Assembly (NCBI RefSeq): GCF_015356855.1
Contig: NZ_ARXR01000004.1
Location: forward strand, 1-64,000
From: Alloalcanivorax venustensis ISO4
Lineage (GTDB): Bacteria > Pseudomonadota > Gammaproteobacteria > Pseudomonadales > Alcanivoracaceae
Reading direction: 5' to 3'
Length of the DNA stretch: 64,000 nucleotides
A model generated the notes under the pieces. It was not told where the DNA came from, did not search any database, and worked only from the letters and a program-made list of their open reading frames with translations. Of this stretch, positions 40,889 through 50,407 are shown one piece after another. The position numbers and the translations under genes are program-made. Every line of letters starts with the position of its first letter. Within the stretch, counting starts at the first letter, position 1.

Positions 40889-41701
40889 TCAGGCCAGCGC
40901 GGGCTCGATAAAGCGCCAATCTTCCGCGGACTGCCCCAGCACCAGAAAGTGCGGGTTCAGCACATCCGGCTTGTTATAGGCCAAGGGCTCAAAGTGAGTG
41001 TTCACTACCACCCCGCCGGCGGCGTTGACCACCGCGTGGGCGGCGGCGGTGTCCCACTCGCAGGTGGGCGCCAGGCGCGGGTAGATGTCCGCCGCGCCTT
41101 CCGCCACCAGACACAGCTTCAGCGATGAGCCCATGGAGGTTTTCTCCACCGGGCCCAGCTGCCCCTCGATCAGGCGCTCCAGCGCCGCCACCTGCTCGGC
41201 GCCGTGGCGGCGGCTGGCCACCATCACGATCGGCGCGTGCCGCTCCCGACAACGGATCGGCGAGCGCTGGCCGCCCTCTTCCTTGAACGCCCCCAGGCCG
41301 CGGCCGCCGGAGTAGGTGATCGCGGTGACCGGCACGTGCACCACGCCCAGCACCGGCACGCCGTCTTCCACCAGGGCGATGTTGACGGTGAACTCGCCGT
41401 TGCGCTTGATGAATTCCTTGGTGCCGTCGAGCGGGTCCACCAGCCAGAAACGGGGCCAGTCCTTGCGGTCTTCATAGGCGATGCCGCCGGATTCCTCGGA
41501 GAACACCGGAATCTCCGGGGTCAGGGCCTGCAGGCGCGCCTCGATCAGGTTGTGGGCGGCGCGGTCGGCCTCGGTGATCGGGCTGTTGTCGTCCTTGTGG
41601 TCCACGTCCACGTCGCCGCGATTGTAGATTTCAAGGATGGCGGCGCCGGCGTCCACGGCGATGGCGGATACCGGGCCCAGCAGGGCGTTCAAATCGTTCA
41701 T
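40889..41701 (-). CDS. cysQ: 3'(2'),5'-bisphosphate nucleotidase CysQ
   Basis: A 270-residue Mg-dependent phosphatase of the inositol-monophosphatase superfamily that removes PAP formed in sulfate assimilation. Metal-binding motifs are present: DNSPITEADRAAH, EE in VFSEESGG, WLVDPLDGTKEFI (the D-P-x-D-G-T signature) and the late CEWDTAAAHAVV. The length is normal. Its ATG follows directly on the nudE stop with no gap, so the two genes are translationally coupled, as in many gammaproteobacteria. Confidence 0.93.
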   Translation of the reverse strand: MNDLNALLGPVSAIAVDAGAAILEIYNRGDVDVDHKDDNSPITEADRAAHNLIEARLQALTPEIPVFSEESGGIAYEDRKDWPRFWLVDPLDGTKEFIKRNGEFTVNIALVEDGVPVLGVVHVPVTAITYSGGRGLGAFKEEGGQRSPIRCRERHAPIVMVASRRHGAEQVAALERLIEGQLGPVEKTSMGSSLKLCLVAEGAADIYPRLAPTCEWDTAAAHAVVNAAGGVVVNTHFEPLAYNKPDVLNPHFLVLGQSAEDWRFIEPALA

Positions 41702-42256
41702 TCAGCGGTCCATCAAACGTTGGGTCATCAACAGGGCGGCGATCACGCGGGCTTCGGTCATATCCTCGCGCTGCAACAGCTCATCCAGCCGTGACAGTTT
41801 CCAGGGAATCACTTCCAGGGGTTCGGGTTCGTCGCCGGGCAGGCGCTCTTCGTAGAGGTCCTCGGCCAGGGCGACGGTTATATGGTGGCCCATATAGCCC
41901 GGGGACAGGGTCATGCGCTTGAGCAGGGTGAGCTTGCCGGCGCCGTAGCCGGCCTCTTCCTTGAGTTCACGGTTGGCGGCGTCCCGCCAGTCCTCGCCGT
42001 GTTCGTAGGCGCCCTTGGGCAGGGTGATCTGATACTCGTCGACGCCGGCGCCGTACTCGCGGATCAGCACCACGGTGTCGCGGTCGAGCATCGGCACGCA
42101 CATGACGCCGGCGATCGGCGGGGTGCGCAGGCGTTCGTAGGTGCGTTCCACGCCGTTGCTGAAACGCAGGTGCATCTCCTCGATGCCGAACAGGCGGCTT
42201 TTCGCCACCAGGCGGGTATCGAGAATTTCCGGTTTGCGGTTGCCTTCGCGGGTCAT
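41702..42256 (-). CDS. nudE: ADP compounds hydrolase NudE
   Basis: A 184-residue Nudix hydrolase that cleaves ADP-ribose, Ap3A and NADH-type compounds. The Nudix box is complete (GAYEHGEDWRDAANRELKEE, then AGYG), and the N-terminal half (FGIEEMHLRFSNGVERTYER) is typical of NudE. ATG at 42,256 is preferred over a GTG two codons earlier because AAGGAG sits five bases before it. Operon with cysQ, the common nudE-cysQ pair. Confidence 0.92.
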   Translation of the reverse strand: MTREGNRKPEILDTRLVAKSRLFGIEEMHLRFSNGVERTYERLRTPPIAGVMCVPMLDRDTVVLIREYGAGVDEYQITLPKGAYEHGEDWRDAANRELKEEAGYGAGKLTLLKRMTLSPGYMGHHITVALAEDLYEERLPGDEPEPLEVIPWKLSRLDELLQREDMTEARVIAALLMTQRLMDR

Positions 42257-42312
42257 GGCCACTCCTTTGCGACGGCGTTAAGCCTAACCGCAAAGGAAGT
42301 GGAACCCAACAT

Positions 42313-43830
42313 TCAGGAGGCGGCTTTTTGCGCCTGGCGGACCTTTTCCCAGTGGTAGACACCGTCCTCGACGCGGCGCGTTTTCAGCCAGTAGCGCCAG
42401 GTGCTGTAGGGCCAGATCGCCACGTTCTTGCCGTCCGCCTGCTGGTACCAGCTGCTGCAGCCGCCCTGCTGCCAGACGGTGCCGGCCACGTCTTCCTGGA
42501 GCTTGTCGTTGAAGGCGTCCATCTCGGCGCGCTTCACGTCCAGGTAGTCGCCGCCCTTGGCGTCCAGCTTCTGGATCGCGTCGCGGATGTACTCCGCCTG
42601 GCACTCGATCATGAAGATGATCGAGTTATGGCCCAGGCCGGTGTTGGGGCCGACCATCTGGAACATGTTCGGGTAGCCCGCCACGGTGATGCCCAGGTAG
42701 GCCTCGGAGGCGTCCGCCCAGTCGTCCTGCAGCTTGCGGCCGTCCAGCCCGGTGATCGGGAAATCCTTCATGTAGATGCGCGGATCGACGATGAAGCCGG
42801 TGCCCAGGATCAGGCAGTCCATCTCCCGTTCGCTGCCGTCGGTGAACACGATGCTGTTCTCGCGCACTTCCTTGACACCCTCGGTGAACAGCTCCACGTT
42901 GTCGCGGTTGAAGGTCGGGTAGTAGCGGTTGGAGATCATGATCCGCTTGCAGCCCAGGGTGTAGCTGGGGGTCAGCTTGCGGGCGGTCTCCTTGTCCTTA
43001 ACCTGGAAACGGATGAACTGCTTGACCACTTTTTCCAGCAGGCCCGCCAGGCGCGGGTGGAAGATCGGCACCACCCGGGACTCGTTGCTCCAGTAGAGCC
43101 GCACCCGGTGCAGCTTGCGCAGCAGCGGGAAGCGCCGGAACAGGGTTTTGGTCAGTTTGGAGTAGGTGCGCTCGTCGCGGGGGATGATCCAGCCCGGGGT
43201 GCGCTGCACCACGGTGAGCCGCTCCACTTCCGGGGCGATCTGCGGCACGTACTGAATGGCGCTGGCGCCGGTGCCCACCGACACCACCTTCTTGCCGGTG
43301 AGATCGTAGTCGTGGTCCCACTGGGAGGAATGGAACACCTTGCCCTTGAAGCGGTCCAGGCCGGGAAAGTTGGGAATCTGCGGCACATGCAGGGGGCCGC
43401 TGGCGAGCACCCAGTGCTGGCACACCACCTGGCTGCCGTCTTTCAGGTCCAGGGTCCAGAGTGCCTTATCCTGGTCGAAGTGGGCACCGCACACCTCGGC
43501 GTTGAAGCGGGTCTTTTCCTGAATGCCGTGCTTCTCCGTGGTGCGCAGGATGTAGTCCTGGATCTCCTTCCAGCCGCTGTAGCGGGCGGACCAGTCCGGG
43601 TTGCCCTCAAAGGAAAAGGAATACATGTGCGACTGCACGTCGCAGGCACAGCCCGGGTAGCTGTTATCCCGCCAGGTGCCGCCCACCTGCTCGGCTTTCT
43701 CCAGCAGTACGAAATCCTCGATGCCGGCTTCGCGCAGCTTGATCGCCATGCACAGGCCGCCGAAACCGCCGCCCACGATGGCCACTTTCACCGGCCGCGC
43801 GTACTGATAGACCTTCGCTCGACTGTTCAT
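42313..43830 (-). CDS. Baeyer-Villiger-type flavin monooxygenase
   Basis: A 505-residue FAD/NADPH monooxygenase, the third in the window. FAD motif IVGGGFGGL (residues 18-26), GGTWRDNSYPGCACD, Baeyer-Villiger fingerprint FKGKVFHSSQWD, and NADPH motif VGTGASAIQYV are all present. It is closer to the tailed enzyme at 25,401 than to AlmA in the WRDN..YPG.ACD region but lacks the basic tail. Expected to oxidise ketones or aldehydes, perhaps from sub-terminal alkane oxidation. The ATG at 43,830 follows GGGAG. Divergent from an AraC regulator. Confidence 0.9.
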   Translation of the reverse strand: MNSRAKVYQYARPVKVAIVGGGFGGLCMAIKLREAGIEDFVLLEKAEQVGGTWRDNSYPGCACDVQSHMYSFSFEGNPDWSARYSGWKEIQDYILRTTEKHGIQEKTRFNAEVCGAHFDQDKALWTLDLKDGSQVVCQHWVLASGPLHVPQIPNFPGLDRFKGKVFHSSQWDHDYDLTGKKVVSVGTGASAIQYVPQIAPEVERLTVVQRTPGWIIPRDERTYSKLTKTLFRRFPLLRKLHRVRLYWSNESRVVPIFHPRLAGLLEKVVKQFIRFQVKDKETARKLTPSYTLGCKRIMISNRYYPTFNRDNVELFTEGVKEVRENSIVFTDGSEREMDCLILGTGFIVDPRIYMKDFPITGLDGRKLQDDWADASEAYLGITVAGYPNMFQMVGPNTGLGHNSIIFMIECQAEYIRDAIQKLDAKGGDYLDVKRAEMDAFNDKLQEDVAGTVWQQGGCSSWYQQADGKNVAIWPYSTWRYWLKTRRVEDGVYHWEKVRQAQKAAS

Positions 43831-43928
43831 CTTGTTCTCCCTATTACCGACCACGGTCTTGGACCCTGTTGGTCATCACTGCCCGGCACTTTACCTTGTC
43901 CCGGCCCCGGATAAAGGTGTTAAGCTGA

Positions 43929-43949
43929 CCGGAAAATTGATAATTCCGG
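43929..43949. promoter_or_regulatory. inverted repeat between monooxygenase and AraC genes
   Basis: CCGGAA-N9-TTCCGG, 15 bases before the AraC-family start codon, in the 133-bp divergent promoter region. Candidate operator; AraC proteins more often use direct repeats, so this is uncertain. Confidence 0.35.
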
Positions 43950-43963
43950 CCAAGGCGTTTCCC

Positions 43964-44971
43964 ATGCCCCTGCGTTCCATTCTTGCCCTGATGTCCACCG
44001 TGGATGTGCTCGAAGAGCGGGGCGTGGACTGTGCCCCGGTGCTGGCCCGCCACGGCCTGGAGCCGGAGCGGCTGGATCCCAACGGGGAGATCGAGCGCGA
44101 CCGGGAGCTGGCGGTGCTCACCGAACTGCTGCCGCTGGCCGGGGATCCGCTGTTCGGCTTCGAGATGGGCAAGCGCTTCGGGCTGGCCGGCTACGGCCCC
44201 CTGACCATGCTGCTGATGACCAGCCGCACCGCCTTCCAGGGCTTTCAGATCGGCGTCCGCTACCAGGCGCTCACCTACCTCTACGGCCAGCTGTCGCTGG
44301 TGCCCGGCGAGGACACCACCAAACTAATTCTGGAGCCGGTGCCGCTGCCGGACAGCGTGCGGCGCATCCTCATCGACCGGGACATGACCGGCACCTTCAA
44401 CCTGGTCAACGAGATTCAGACCCAGCTGGGCCTCAACCTGGCGCCGCTGGAAGTCTGGCTGCCGTTTCCCGAACCCGCCGAAGCATCCATCTACGAGGAT
44501 TTTTACCGGGCGCCGGTGAAGTTCGACCAGCCCTGGTGCCAGGCGACCATCCGCAACCAGGACATGGCCCAGCCACTGCCCGGCTACAACCGCACCGCCC
44601 AGGAGATGTACCAGAACCAGTGCGACGCCCTGCTGGCACGGCGCCAAGCGGAAGCCCCGGAGGGCCTGCCCGACCGCGTGGCGGCCTATCTGGAGTTGTT
44701 TATCGGTGAGTTCCCCGGCGCTGACCGGGCCGCCGCCACCTTTGACATGCCCGAGCGCAGCTTCCGCCGCCGGCTCGGCGACGCCGGGCGCAGCTACCAG
44801 AAAATTCTCGATGGGGTACGGCTGGAGAAGGCGCGCGGCTACCTGGCGGATTCGTCACGCAGCGTGGAAGAGATCGCCGGCCTGCTCGGCTACAGCGAGC
44901 CGGCCGCCTTCATCCGCGCCTTCGAACGCTGGACCGGGCAGACCCCGTCGCGCTACAGAAAGACCTTGTAA
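43964..44971 (+). CDS. AraC-family regulator of the third monooxygenase
   Basis: A 335-residue regulator with the arabinose-binding-like N-terminal domain (PF12625 type: VLARHGLEPERLDPNGEIER, FGFEMGKRFGLAGYGPLTML) and a C-terminal helix-turn-helix pair (FDMPERSFRRRLGDAGRSYQ; IAGLLGYSEPAAFIRAFERW). It resembles the regulator next to alkB in layout. Divergent from the Baeyer-Villiger-type gene, so it likely activates that gene in response to a ketone, acid or alkane product (inference). Confidence 0.87.
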   Translation: MPLRSILALMSTVDVLEERGVDCAPVLARHGLEPERLDPNGEIERDRELAVLTELLPLAGDPLFGFEMGKRFGLAGYGPLTMLLMTSRTAFQGFQIGVRYQALTYLYGQLSLVPGEDTTKLILEPVPLPDSVRRILIDRDMTGTFNLVNEIQTQLGLNLAPLEVWLPFPEPAEASIYEDFYRAPVKFDQPWCQATIRNQDMAQPLPGYNRTAQEMYQNQCDALLARRQAEAPEGLPDRVAAYLELFIGEFPGADRAAATFDMPERSFRRRLGDAGRSYQKILDGVRLEKARGYLADSSRSVEEIAGLLGYSEPAAFIRAFERWTGQTPSRYRKTL

Positions 44972-44980
44972 CCGCGGGCC

Positions 44981-45129
44981 TTGTGGGAGCGGGCCTTGCC
45001 CGCGAAAGGCAAGCGAAGCTTGCCGGCAGGATTCCAGAGACGCTGTTTGTGCGGCCGTCAGAACGGCCTCTGGAATCCTGCCGGGTGGCTGAAAGCCACC
45101 CTTTCGCTTGCAGGGCAAGCTCCCACAAG
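44981..45129. repeat. complete REP-type inverted element (REPIN-like)
   Basis: Outer arms TTGTGGGAGCGGGCC...GCGAAAGG and CCTTTCGC...AGCTCCCACAA are inverted copies; inner arms CCGGCAGGATTCCAGAG and CTCTGGAATCCTGCCGG are a perfect 17-bp inverted repeat. The small hairpin GTGGCTGAAAGCCAC sits inside the right half. Lies between the convergent AraC and hldE genes and may also stop transcription from both. Confidence 0.75.
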
Positions 45130-45153
45130 CGGCCCCGCTTTTGAAGCGCGGTG

Positions 45154-46581
45154 CTATTCGGAGCGGATCTTTTGCACGATGTGGGTGGTGGAAATGTTCT
45201 CGACGAAGTCGAGGACTTCCACGCGGCCGCCGTGGCGTTTGACGATGTCGGCGCCCACCACCTGGTCGACGCTGTAGTCGCCGCCTTTGACGAGAATGTC
45301 CGGGCGCACCTTTTCCAGCAGCGGCTCCGGCGTGTCGGTGTCGAAGGCGACCACGTAATCCACCGCCTCCAGGGCCGCCAGCACCGCCATGCGGCGCTCC
45401 AGGGAGTTGATCGGGCGGCCAGGCCCCTTGAGCCGGCGAATCGAATCGTCGCTGTTGACCGCCAGCACCAGCCGGTCGCCGAGGCGGCGGGCGGAATCCA
45501 GATAGCCCACATGGCCGGCGTGGATGATGTCGAAGCAGCCGTTGGTGAAGACGATCTTCTCGCCCTGGGCGCGGGCGTCCTCGATGGCGATCAGCAGCTG
45601 CTCCTCGGTCATCGCGCCGCGGCCGGGGCCGCCGGCCTGGTGCACGGCGCGGCGCAGCTCCGGGGCGGACACCACCGCGGTGCCCAGCTTGCCGACCACG
45701 ATGCCGGCGGCGATGTTGGCCAGCACCACCGCCTCGGCCAGATCGGCGCCGGCGGCCAGGGACACCGCCAGGGTGGAGATCACGGTGTCGCCGGCGCCGG
45801 TGACGTCGAACACCTCGCGGGCGTGGGCCGGCAGATGCAGCTCCGTCTGGCCGGCGCGCAGCAGGGTCATGCCCTTCTCGCTGCGGGTGATCAGCAAGGC
45901 GCCCAGATCCAGCTCGGCCATTAGTGCCTGGCCTTTTTCCAGCAGGGTCTTTTCGTCCGGTACCGGCCCCACCACGGCCTCGAACTCGGCCAGGTTGGGG
46001 GTCAGTAGGGTGGCGCCCCGGTAGCGGCCGAAATCACTGCCCTTGGGGTCCACCAGCACCGGCACGCCGGCCTCGCGGGCCAGGGCGATCAGCCCGGGGC
46101 AGTCGCGCAGGGCGCCCTTGGCGTAATCGGACAGCACCAGGGCGCCGCAGCCGGCCAGCCGGCCTTTGACCTTCTCGGCGAACGGCGCCGGGTCCTGGTC
46201 CTGGAAGGACTCCTCGAAATCCAGCCGCAGCAGTTGCTGCTGGCGGCTGATCACGCGCAGCTTGGTGATGGTGGGCAGCCCGGCCACTTTCTGGAAGTCG
46301 CACAGCACATCGGCGGCGCCCAGGCGTTGCTCCAGAATGCCGGCGGCCTCATCCTGGCCGGTGAGCCCCACCAGTTCCGCCCGGGCCCCCAGGGCGGCCA
46401 TGTTGAGCGCCACGTTGGCGGCGCCGCCGGGGCGGTCCTCCAGTTCGGTGACGCGCACCACCGGCACCGGGGCCTCCGGAGAGATACGTCCGGTCGGGCC
46501 GTGCCAATAACGGTCCAGCATCACGTCGCCGGCGACCAGCACGCGGGCCTGGCCAAAGGGGGGAATTCGCGGGTTGTGCAT
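45154..46581 (-). CDS. hldE: bifunctional heptose-7-phosphate kinase / heptose-1-phosphate adenylyltransferase
   Basis: A 475-residue enzyme of LPS core synthesis making ADP-D-glycero-D-manno-heptose. The N-terminal ribokinase-like half has [26 protein letters not shown] and the kinase signature [17 protein letters not shown]; the C-terminal half is a cytidylyltransferase-like domain with [16 protein letters not shown] (H-x-G-H) and [20 protein letters not shown]. The ATG at 46,581 follows AGGAG; a GTG one codon upstream is unlikely. Feeds the heptosyltransferases WaaC and WaaF encoded at 57,213-59,349. Confidence 0.95.
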   Translation of the reverse strand: MHNPRIPPFGQARVLVAGDVMLDRYWHGPTGRISPEAPVPVVRVTELEDRPGGAANVALNMAALGARAELVGLTGQDEAAGILEQRLGAADVLCDFQKVAGLPTITKLRVISRQQQLLRLDFEESFQDQDPAPFAEKVKGRLAGCGALVLSDYAKGALRDCPGLIALAREAGVPVLVDPKGSDFGRYRGATLLTPNLAEFEAVVGPVPDEKTLLEKGQALMAELDLGALLITRSEKGMTLLRAGQTELHLPAHAREVFDVTGAGDTVISTLAVSLAAGADLAEAVVLANIAAGIVVGKLGTAVVSAPELRRAVHQAGGPGRGAMTEEQLLIAIEDARAQGEKIVFTNGCFDIIHAGHVGYLDSARRLGDRLVLAVNSDDSIRRLKGPGRPINSLERRMAVLAALEAVDYVVAFDTDTPEPLLEKVRPDILVKGGDYSVDQVVGADIVKRHGGRVEVLDFVENISTTHIVQKIRSE

Positions 46582-46742
46582 CACCTACTCCTGCGCCACG
46601 GGGAGCCTCAAACTGGCGCGCAGTGTAGCATAGCGGTGGATGCGAGCAGCCCCGCTGAGTACACTTTGCCGCTTGCCGGGCGGGTGCGGCCGGACCAGGG
46701 CCCTCCCCGGCGCGACTACGATTCGAGACAGGACATAATTCT

Positions 46743-47921
46743 ATGACGGCTTTGCGCCACAACGCACTGCAGGGAAGGTGGCTGAGACTGTGGCTGACGG
46801 TCTCTTTCGCGGTCATGTTCACCGGGCCCTTCCTGTTCCACTCGCGGGTGGCGCTGCTTAACGTGGTGGACGTCCTGTTCTTCCTGCCGTCGCTGACGCT
46901 GCTCACCCGCGCCCTGGTGAGCGGCGACCGGCGCCTGCTGCTGGACCCCTGGCTGGTGCCGCTGTACGCCTTTCTGGGCTGGACCCTGCTGACCATGGTC
47001 TGGGCCGAGGACGCCAACAGCTCGCGCACCATCCGCGCCGCCGTGGAAATCATCATCCTGGTGGGCATCCTCCGCTGGGTGCATCTTTATTACCGCCACA
47101 CCCTGAAACAGGCGCTGGCCAACGGCGCCATGACCGCCATGGTGGTGCTGGCGGTGATCATGGTCAGCTATTACACCATTCAGCCGCTCACCAGCCCGCT
47201 GTTCAGCCAGCCCGCCAGCCTGATCTTCAACCTGCCCCAGCCGGGGCCGCTGCTGGGCACCATGGCGCTGGTGGCGCCGTCGTTCATTCTGCTCGCCCAG
47301 ACCCTGGACGAGGGCTTCACCCCCAAGGGCGCCCGCCGCGGCGCCGGCGCGCTGGTGGGTTTCACCTTCCTGGTGGCGGTGCACTGGCAGTCCGGCGCCA
47401 TGTTGCTGGTGCTGGCCCTGGGCTGGGTGCTGTTGCGCTACCAGCAGCGGCTGCTGGCCGCCCTGGCCGGGGCGGTGGCGCTCTATCTGGCGCTGGATTT
47501 CGAGGTGCTGCGCCAGGCCGGCATGTATTTCAGCCACCCGCTGTTCGGCAACGGGCTCAGCCAGGAGGGCGGTGACTCCCTGCTGGTTTCGATTCCGGAC
47601 GGCCTGCGCGTGCTGCCGCACCCCAACAATGTGCTGCTGGCGGTGGTGCACAGCACCGGCCTGATCGGCCTGGCGCTGTTCATCGCCGCCTGGGCGGTGC
47701 CCGCCTGGCGGCTGCCGGACGCCGGCCGCGAACAGCGCGAGGGCGCGGTGTTCCTGGTCGCCCTGCTGCCCGGCCTGCTCACCATGCTGAGCGCCGGCGC
47801 CTACCTGCTGGTGCCGTTCCACCCCAGCTGGATGTGCCTGTGGCTGCCCCTGGCGCTGATGCTGGCCAGCCTCAGCAACCGCGACACCATGCGCCGGCCG
47901 GTCCGCGCCGGTCAGGGCTAA
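46743..47921 (+). CDS. O-antigen ligase/polymerase-like membrane protein
   Basis: A 392-residue polytopic membrane protein with about ten hydrophobic helices and a periplasmic loop near residues 265-300, the form of the WaaL/Wzy superfamily. The loop includes GDSLLVSIPDGLRVLPHPNN; a His-Pro-x-Asn just before the next helix is a common feature of this superfamily (H-x-HN/HPNN in ligases). It likely transfers or polymerises glycan onto lipid A-core. Start of a plus-strand run with the acyltransferase-like gene and a second ligase-like gene. Confidence 0.78.
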   Translation: MTALRHNALQGRWLRLWLTVSFAVMFTGPFLFHSRVALLNVVDVLFFLPSLTLLTRALVSGDRRLLLDPWLVPLYAFLGWTLLTMVWAEDANSSRTIRAAVEIIILVGILRWVHLYYRHTLKQALANGAMTAMVVLAVIMVSYYTIQPLTSPLFSQPASLIFNLPQPGPLLGTMALVAPSFILLAQTLDEGFTPKGARRGAGALVGFTFLVAVHWQSGAMLLVLALGWVLLRYQQRLLAALAGAVALYLALDFEVLRQAGMYFSHPLFGNGLSQEGGDSLLVSIPDGLRVLPHPNNVLLAVVHSTGLIGLALFIAAWAVPAWRLPDAGREQREGAVFLVALLPGLLTMLSAGAYLLVPFHPSWMCLWLPLALMLASLSNRDTMRRPVRAGQG

Positions 47922-47928
47922 CCGCGCC

Positions 47929-48829
47929 ATGGGAAAGCGCCGACACCGTCCGGTCTCACCGTCCGATCCGCGCCTGTGGCCCACGCGCCTGGGCCTGGCC
48001 CTGTTCTGGCTGATCGGCCAGCTGCCCTGGGACTGGCTGCTGGCCGCCGGCCGTGGGGTACCTGGCCGCCTCGCGCCGGCGGGTGGCGCTCACCAACCTG
48101 CGGCTGTGCTTTCCGGAGCTTTCCGAGCAGGAGCGCGAGGCCCTCGCCCGGCGCGTCATGATCAGCACCGGCGAGGCGATTCTGGAAATGGCCGGCGCCT
48201 TCCATAACCAGCGCATCGACCTGGACAAACGGCTCACCGTCGGCGGCCTGGAGCATCTGGAAACCGCCCGCCGCGAAGGGCACGGCGTGATGCTGCTGGG
48301 CATGCACTTCAACAGCATCGACGTGGGCAGCCGCCTGCTCGGCAAGTTCTTCCGTTTCAGCGTGGTCTACCGCCCCAACGACAACCCCCTGCTCGATCAT
48401 CTGATCACCAAGGGCCGCGGCACCTGGGTCAACCATTCCGTGGACCGCAACGACATCCGACAGACCGTGCGCCTGCTGCGCCAGGGCGAGGTGGTCTGGT
48501 ACGCGCCGGACCAGGACTACGGCACCGCCCACGCGGTGTTCGTGCCGTTCTTCGGGGTGCCGGCGGCCACCATCACCGCCACCAGCCGCATCGCGCGCAT
48601 GGGCAAGGCCAAGGTGATTCCCTGCGCCCACTACCGCCTGCCCGGCGGCCGCTACGAGATCGAGTTCGGCGCGCCGCTGGAGGATTTTCCCTGCGGCGAC
48701 GACGAGGCGGACACCGCCCGCATCAACCGCACCATTGAAAGCTATGTGCGCAAACACCCGGAGCAGTATCTCTGGGTGCACAAACGCTTCAAACACCAAC
48801 CGCCCGGCCAGGACCATCCGTACCGATGA
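47929..48829 (+). pseudogene. LpxL/HtrB-type lipid A acyltransferase, frameshifted
   Basis: A lysophospholipid/lipid A acyltransferase split into two frames. The first (ATG at 47,929) encodes the N-terminal membrane part up to WLLAAGRG; the second resumes with YLAASRRRVALTNLRLCFPE and carries the catalytic H-x4-D motif (GMHFNSIDVG), the conserved VYRPNDNPLLDH, VWYAPDQDYG and KVIPCAHYRLPGG. Joined it is about 300 residues, normal for LpxL. The break is at a run of four G (48,055-48,058); three G restores the frame. It may be a sequencing error, phase variation, or inactivation. Its stop overlaps the next start. Confidence 0.8.
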
Positions 48830-50085
48830 CCCGACCCCGCTCCGTCTCCGATTCCACAGGCTCCGCCCCGGTGCTGTTCAGCGGCTGGCTAACGCTGTGC
48901 TTCAGCCTGATGTTTTCCGGCTTGCTGGTATTCCCGTCCCGCACCGGTTTGATGAACGCCCTGGACGCGGTGTTCTTTCTGCCGGCGCTGATCTATGTGG
49001 CGGTGGCGTCCCGGCACCAGCCGCTGGCGCTGCTGAAACGGCACGGCTGGCTGCTGGCGTTTCTGTGCTACGCCACCTTCTCCACCTTCTTCGGGCCGGC
49101 GCCCAACCCCAGCCGCTTCGGCCGCGCCCTGATCGAGATATTCACCCTGTTCGCGTTCGTGGAGCTGGCCGTGCAGCGCTACCCGCGCGCGTTCTGGGGC
49201 GCCCTGCTGATCGGCACCGGGGTCGCCGCGGTGGCCGCGCTGGTGGATTTCTTCGCCTACTATTTTATCGTCGACCGGCCGTTCAGTTCGCAGCTGTACG
49301 GCGTGTTCGAGGTGTTTGAAATCCGCCCCTGGCTGGTGCTCGACACCAACCAGCTTTACGCCAGCATGTATTGCATCACGCTGCCGTTCTTCGCTTTCTT
49401 CGCCAGCCGGCAACTGCCGCCGGGACGTTTGACCCGGCTCGCCCCTTACCTGATCACCCTGGCGCTGCTGGTGTATCTGGCCGCCAACCAGCGCCGCTCC
49501 ACCCTGGTGGCGCTGGCGGTGGGCTGCATGGCGCTGCCGATCATTACCATGAAACGGCGGCTGCTGGTGCCGCTGGTGGCGGTGGTGCTGGTCGCCGCCG
49601 CCGCGCTGGCCCTGAACCCGGAAATGATCACCGAGCGGGGCACCAGCCAGCGCCCGCAGCTCTGGTCCGCCACCTGGGAAATGATTCTGGAAGCGCCGGT
49701 GACCGGCCACGGCATGGCCAACGAAACCCGCGAGCTGCACATCGTGGTCGACGGCGAGCCGGTGGTGCAGGACCACCCGCACAACTATTTCCTGTCGCTG
49801 CTCTACCACATCGGCTTTCTGGGGCTGGGGCTGTGGGTGATGCTGTGGGCGCCGGCGCTGTGGCGCGGCTGGCGGCGCTACCCGCAGCGCATTTCGGTGT
49901 TGGCGGCGGCCATGGCCACCGGCTTCAGCGCGGTGCTGTTCGACGGCATTCATCCCTATACGCCGTTTATGTATAACTGGCCCAGCGTGTGGATCCCCAT
50001 GGCGCTGCTGGTCGCCTATGTAAGACAACAGTACGCCCTCTCAACGACGCCTTCCTCCAACTGTGTCGCAACAAATCGGATGTGA
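48826..50085 (+). CDS. O-antigen ligase family membrane protein
   Basis: A 419-residue polytopic protein with about eleven hydrophobic helices and a periplasmic loop at residues 270-325 containing LWSATWEMILEAPVTGHGMA and VVQDHPHNYFLSLLYHIG. The His-Pro-His-Asn motif is the hallmark of WaaL O-antigen ligases (H-x-H-N). It is paralogous in layout to the gene at 46,743. Coupled by ATGA overlap to the acyltransferase gene. Likely joins an O-unit or capsule-like glycan to lipid A-core in the inner membrane. Confidence 0.8.
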   Translation: MTRPRSVSDSTGSAPVLFSGWLTLCFSLMFSGLLVFPSRTGLMNALDAVFFLPALIYVAVASRHQPLALLKRHGWLLAFLCYATFSTFFGPAPNPSRFGRALIEIFTLFAFVELAVQRYPRAFWGALLIGTGVAAVAALVDFFAYYFIVDRPFSSQLYGVFEVFEIRPWLVLDTNQLYASMYCITLPFFAFFASRQLPPGRLTRLAPYLITLALLVYLAANQRRSTLVALAVGCMALPIITMKRRLLVPLVAVVLVAAAALALNPEMITERGTSQRPQLWSATWEMILEAPVTGHGMANETRELHIVVDGEPVVQDHPHNYFLSLLYHIGFLGLGLWVMLWAPALWRGWRRYPQRISVLAAAMATGFSAVLFDGIHPYTPFMYNWPSVWIPMALLVAYVRQQYALSTTPSSNCVATNRM

Positions 50086-50407
50086 TCACCACCCACCGGC
50101 GAGTTCAAACGCCCGCCGGTGCTAATCGCCAAGCTGTTGATGCGCGATTGGTGGACAACAACACTTTTAATTCTTCCAAGCGTCCGTCACCCAGCTTACG
50201 GAATCGAGCCGACATTCGCCCTCGTAAAAAAGCAGCCTGCCCACCTAATCCTTCAGAAATATCGCCCCTTGTTTAAGCGTTAATTGTTTAATCCTGTCAA
50301 ATATAGACAGAGAAAACTAATTGCATATCCGCTTAAAACAAGCGCATACGTACTCTTTCTGCCTCACCTCGCATCTCCCTCGCGAAGCGACTATCAGAGG
50401 CAGCCCC
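50086..50407. other. 322-bp lower-GC gap
   Basis: No gene recognised. A hairpin CACCGGCG ... CGCCGGTG (50,094-50,121) just after the ligase stop could end that transcript, though no T run follows. The rest is AT-richer and marks the change to lower-GC sequence that continues to about 53,000. The promoter of the following glycosyltransferase should be here; AGAGG lies before its ATG. Confidence 0.5.

Noticed and set aside
46349..47068. Minus-strand frame overlapping hldE and the ligase-like gene
   Set aside because: Antisense to both well-supported genes and with no recognisable domain.
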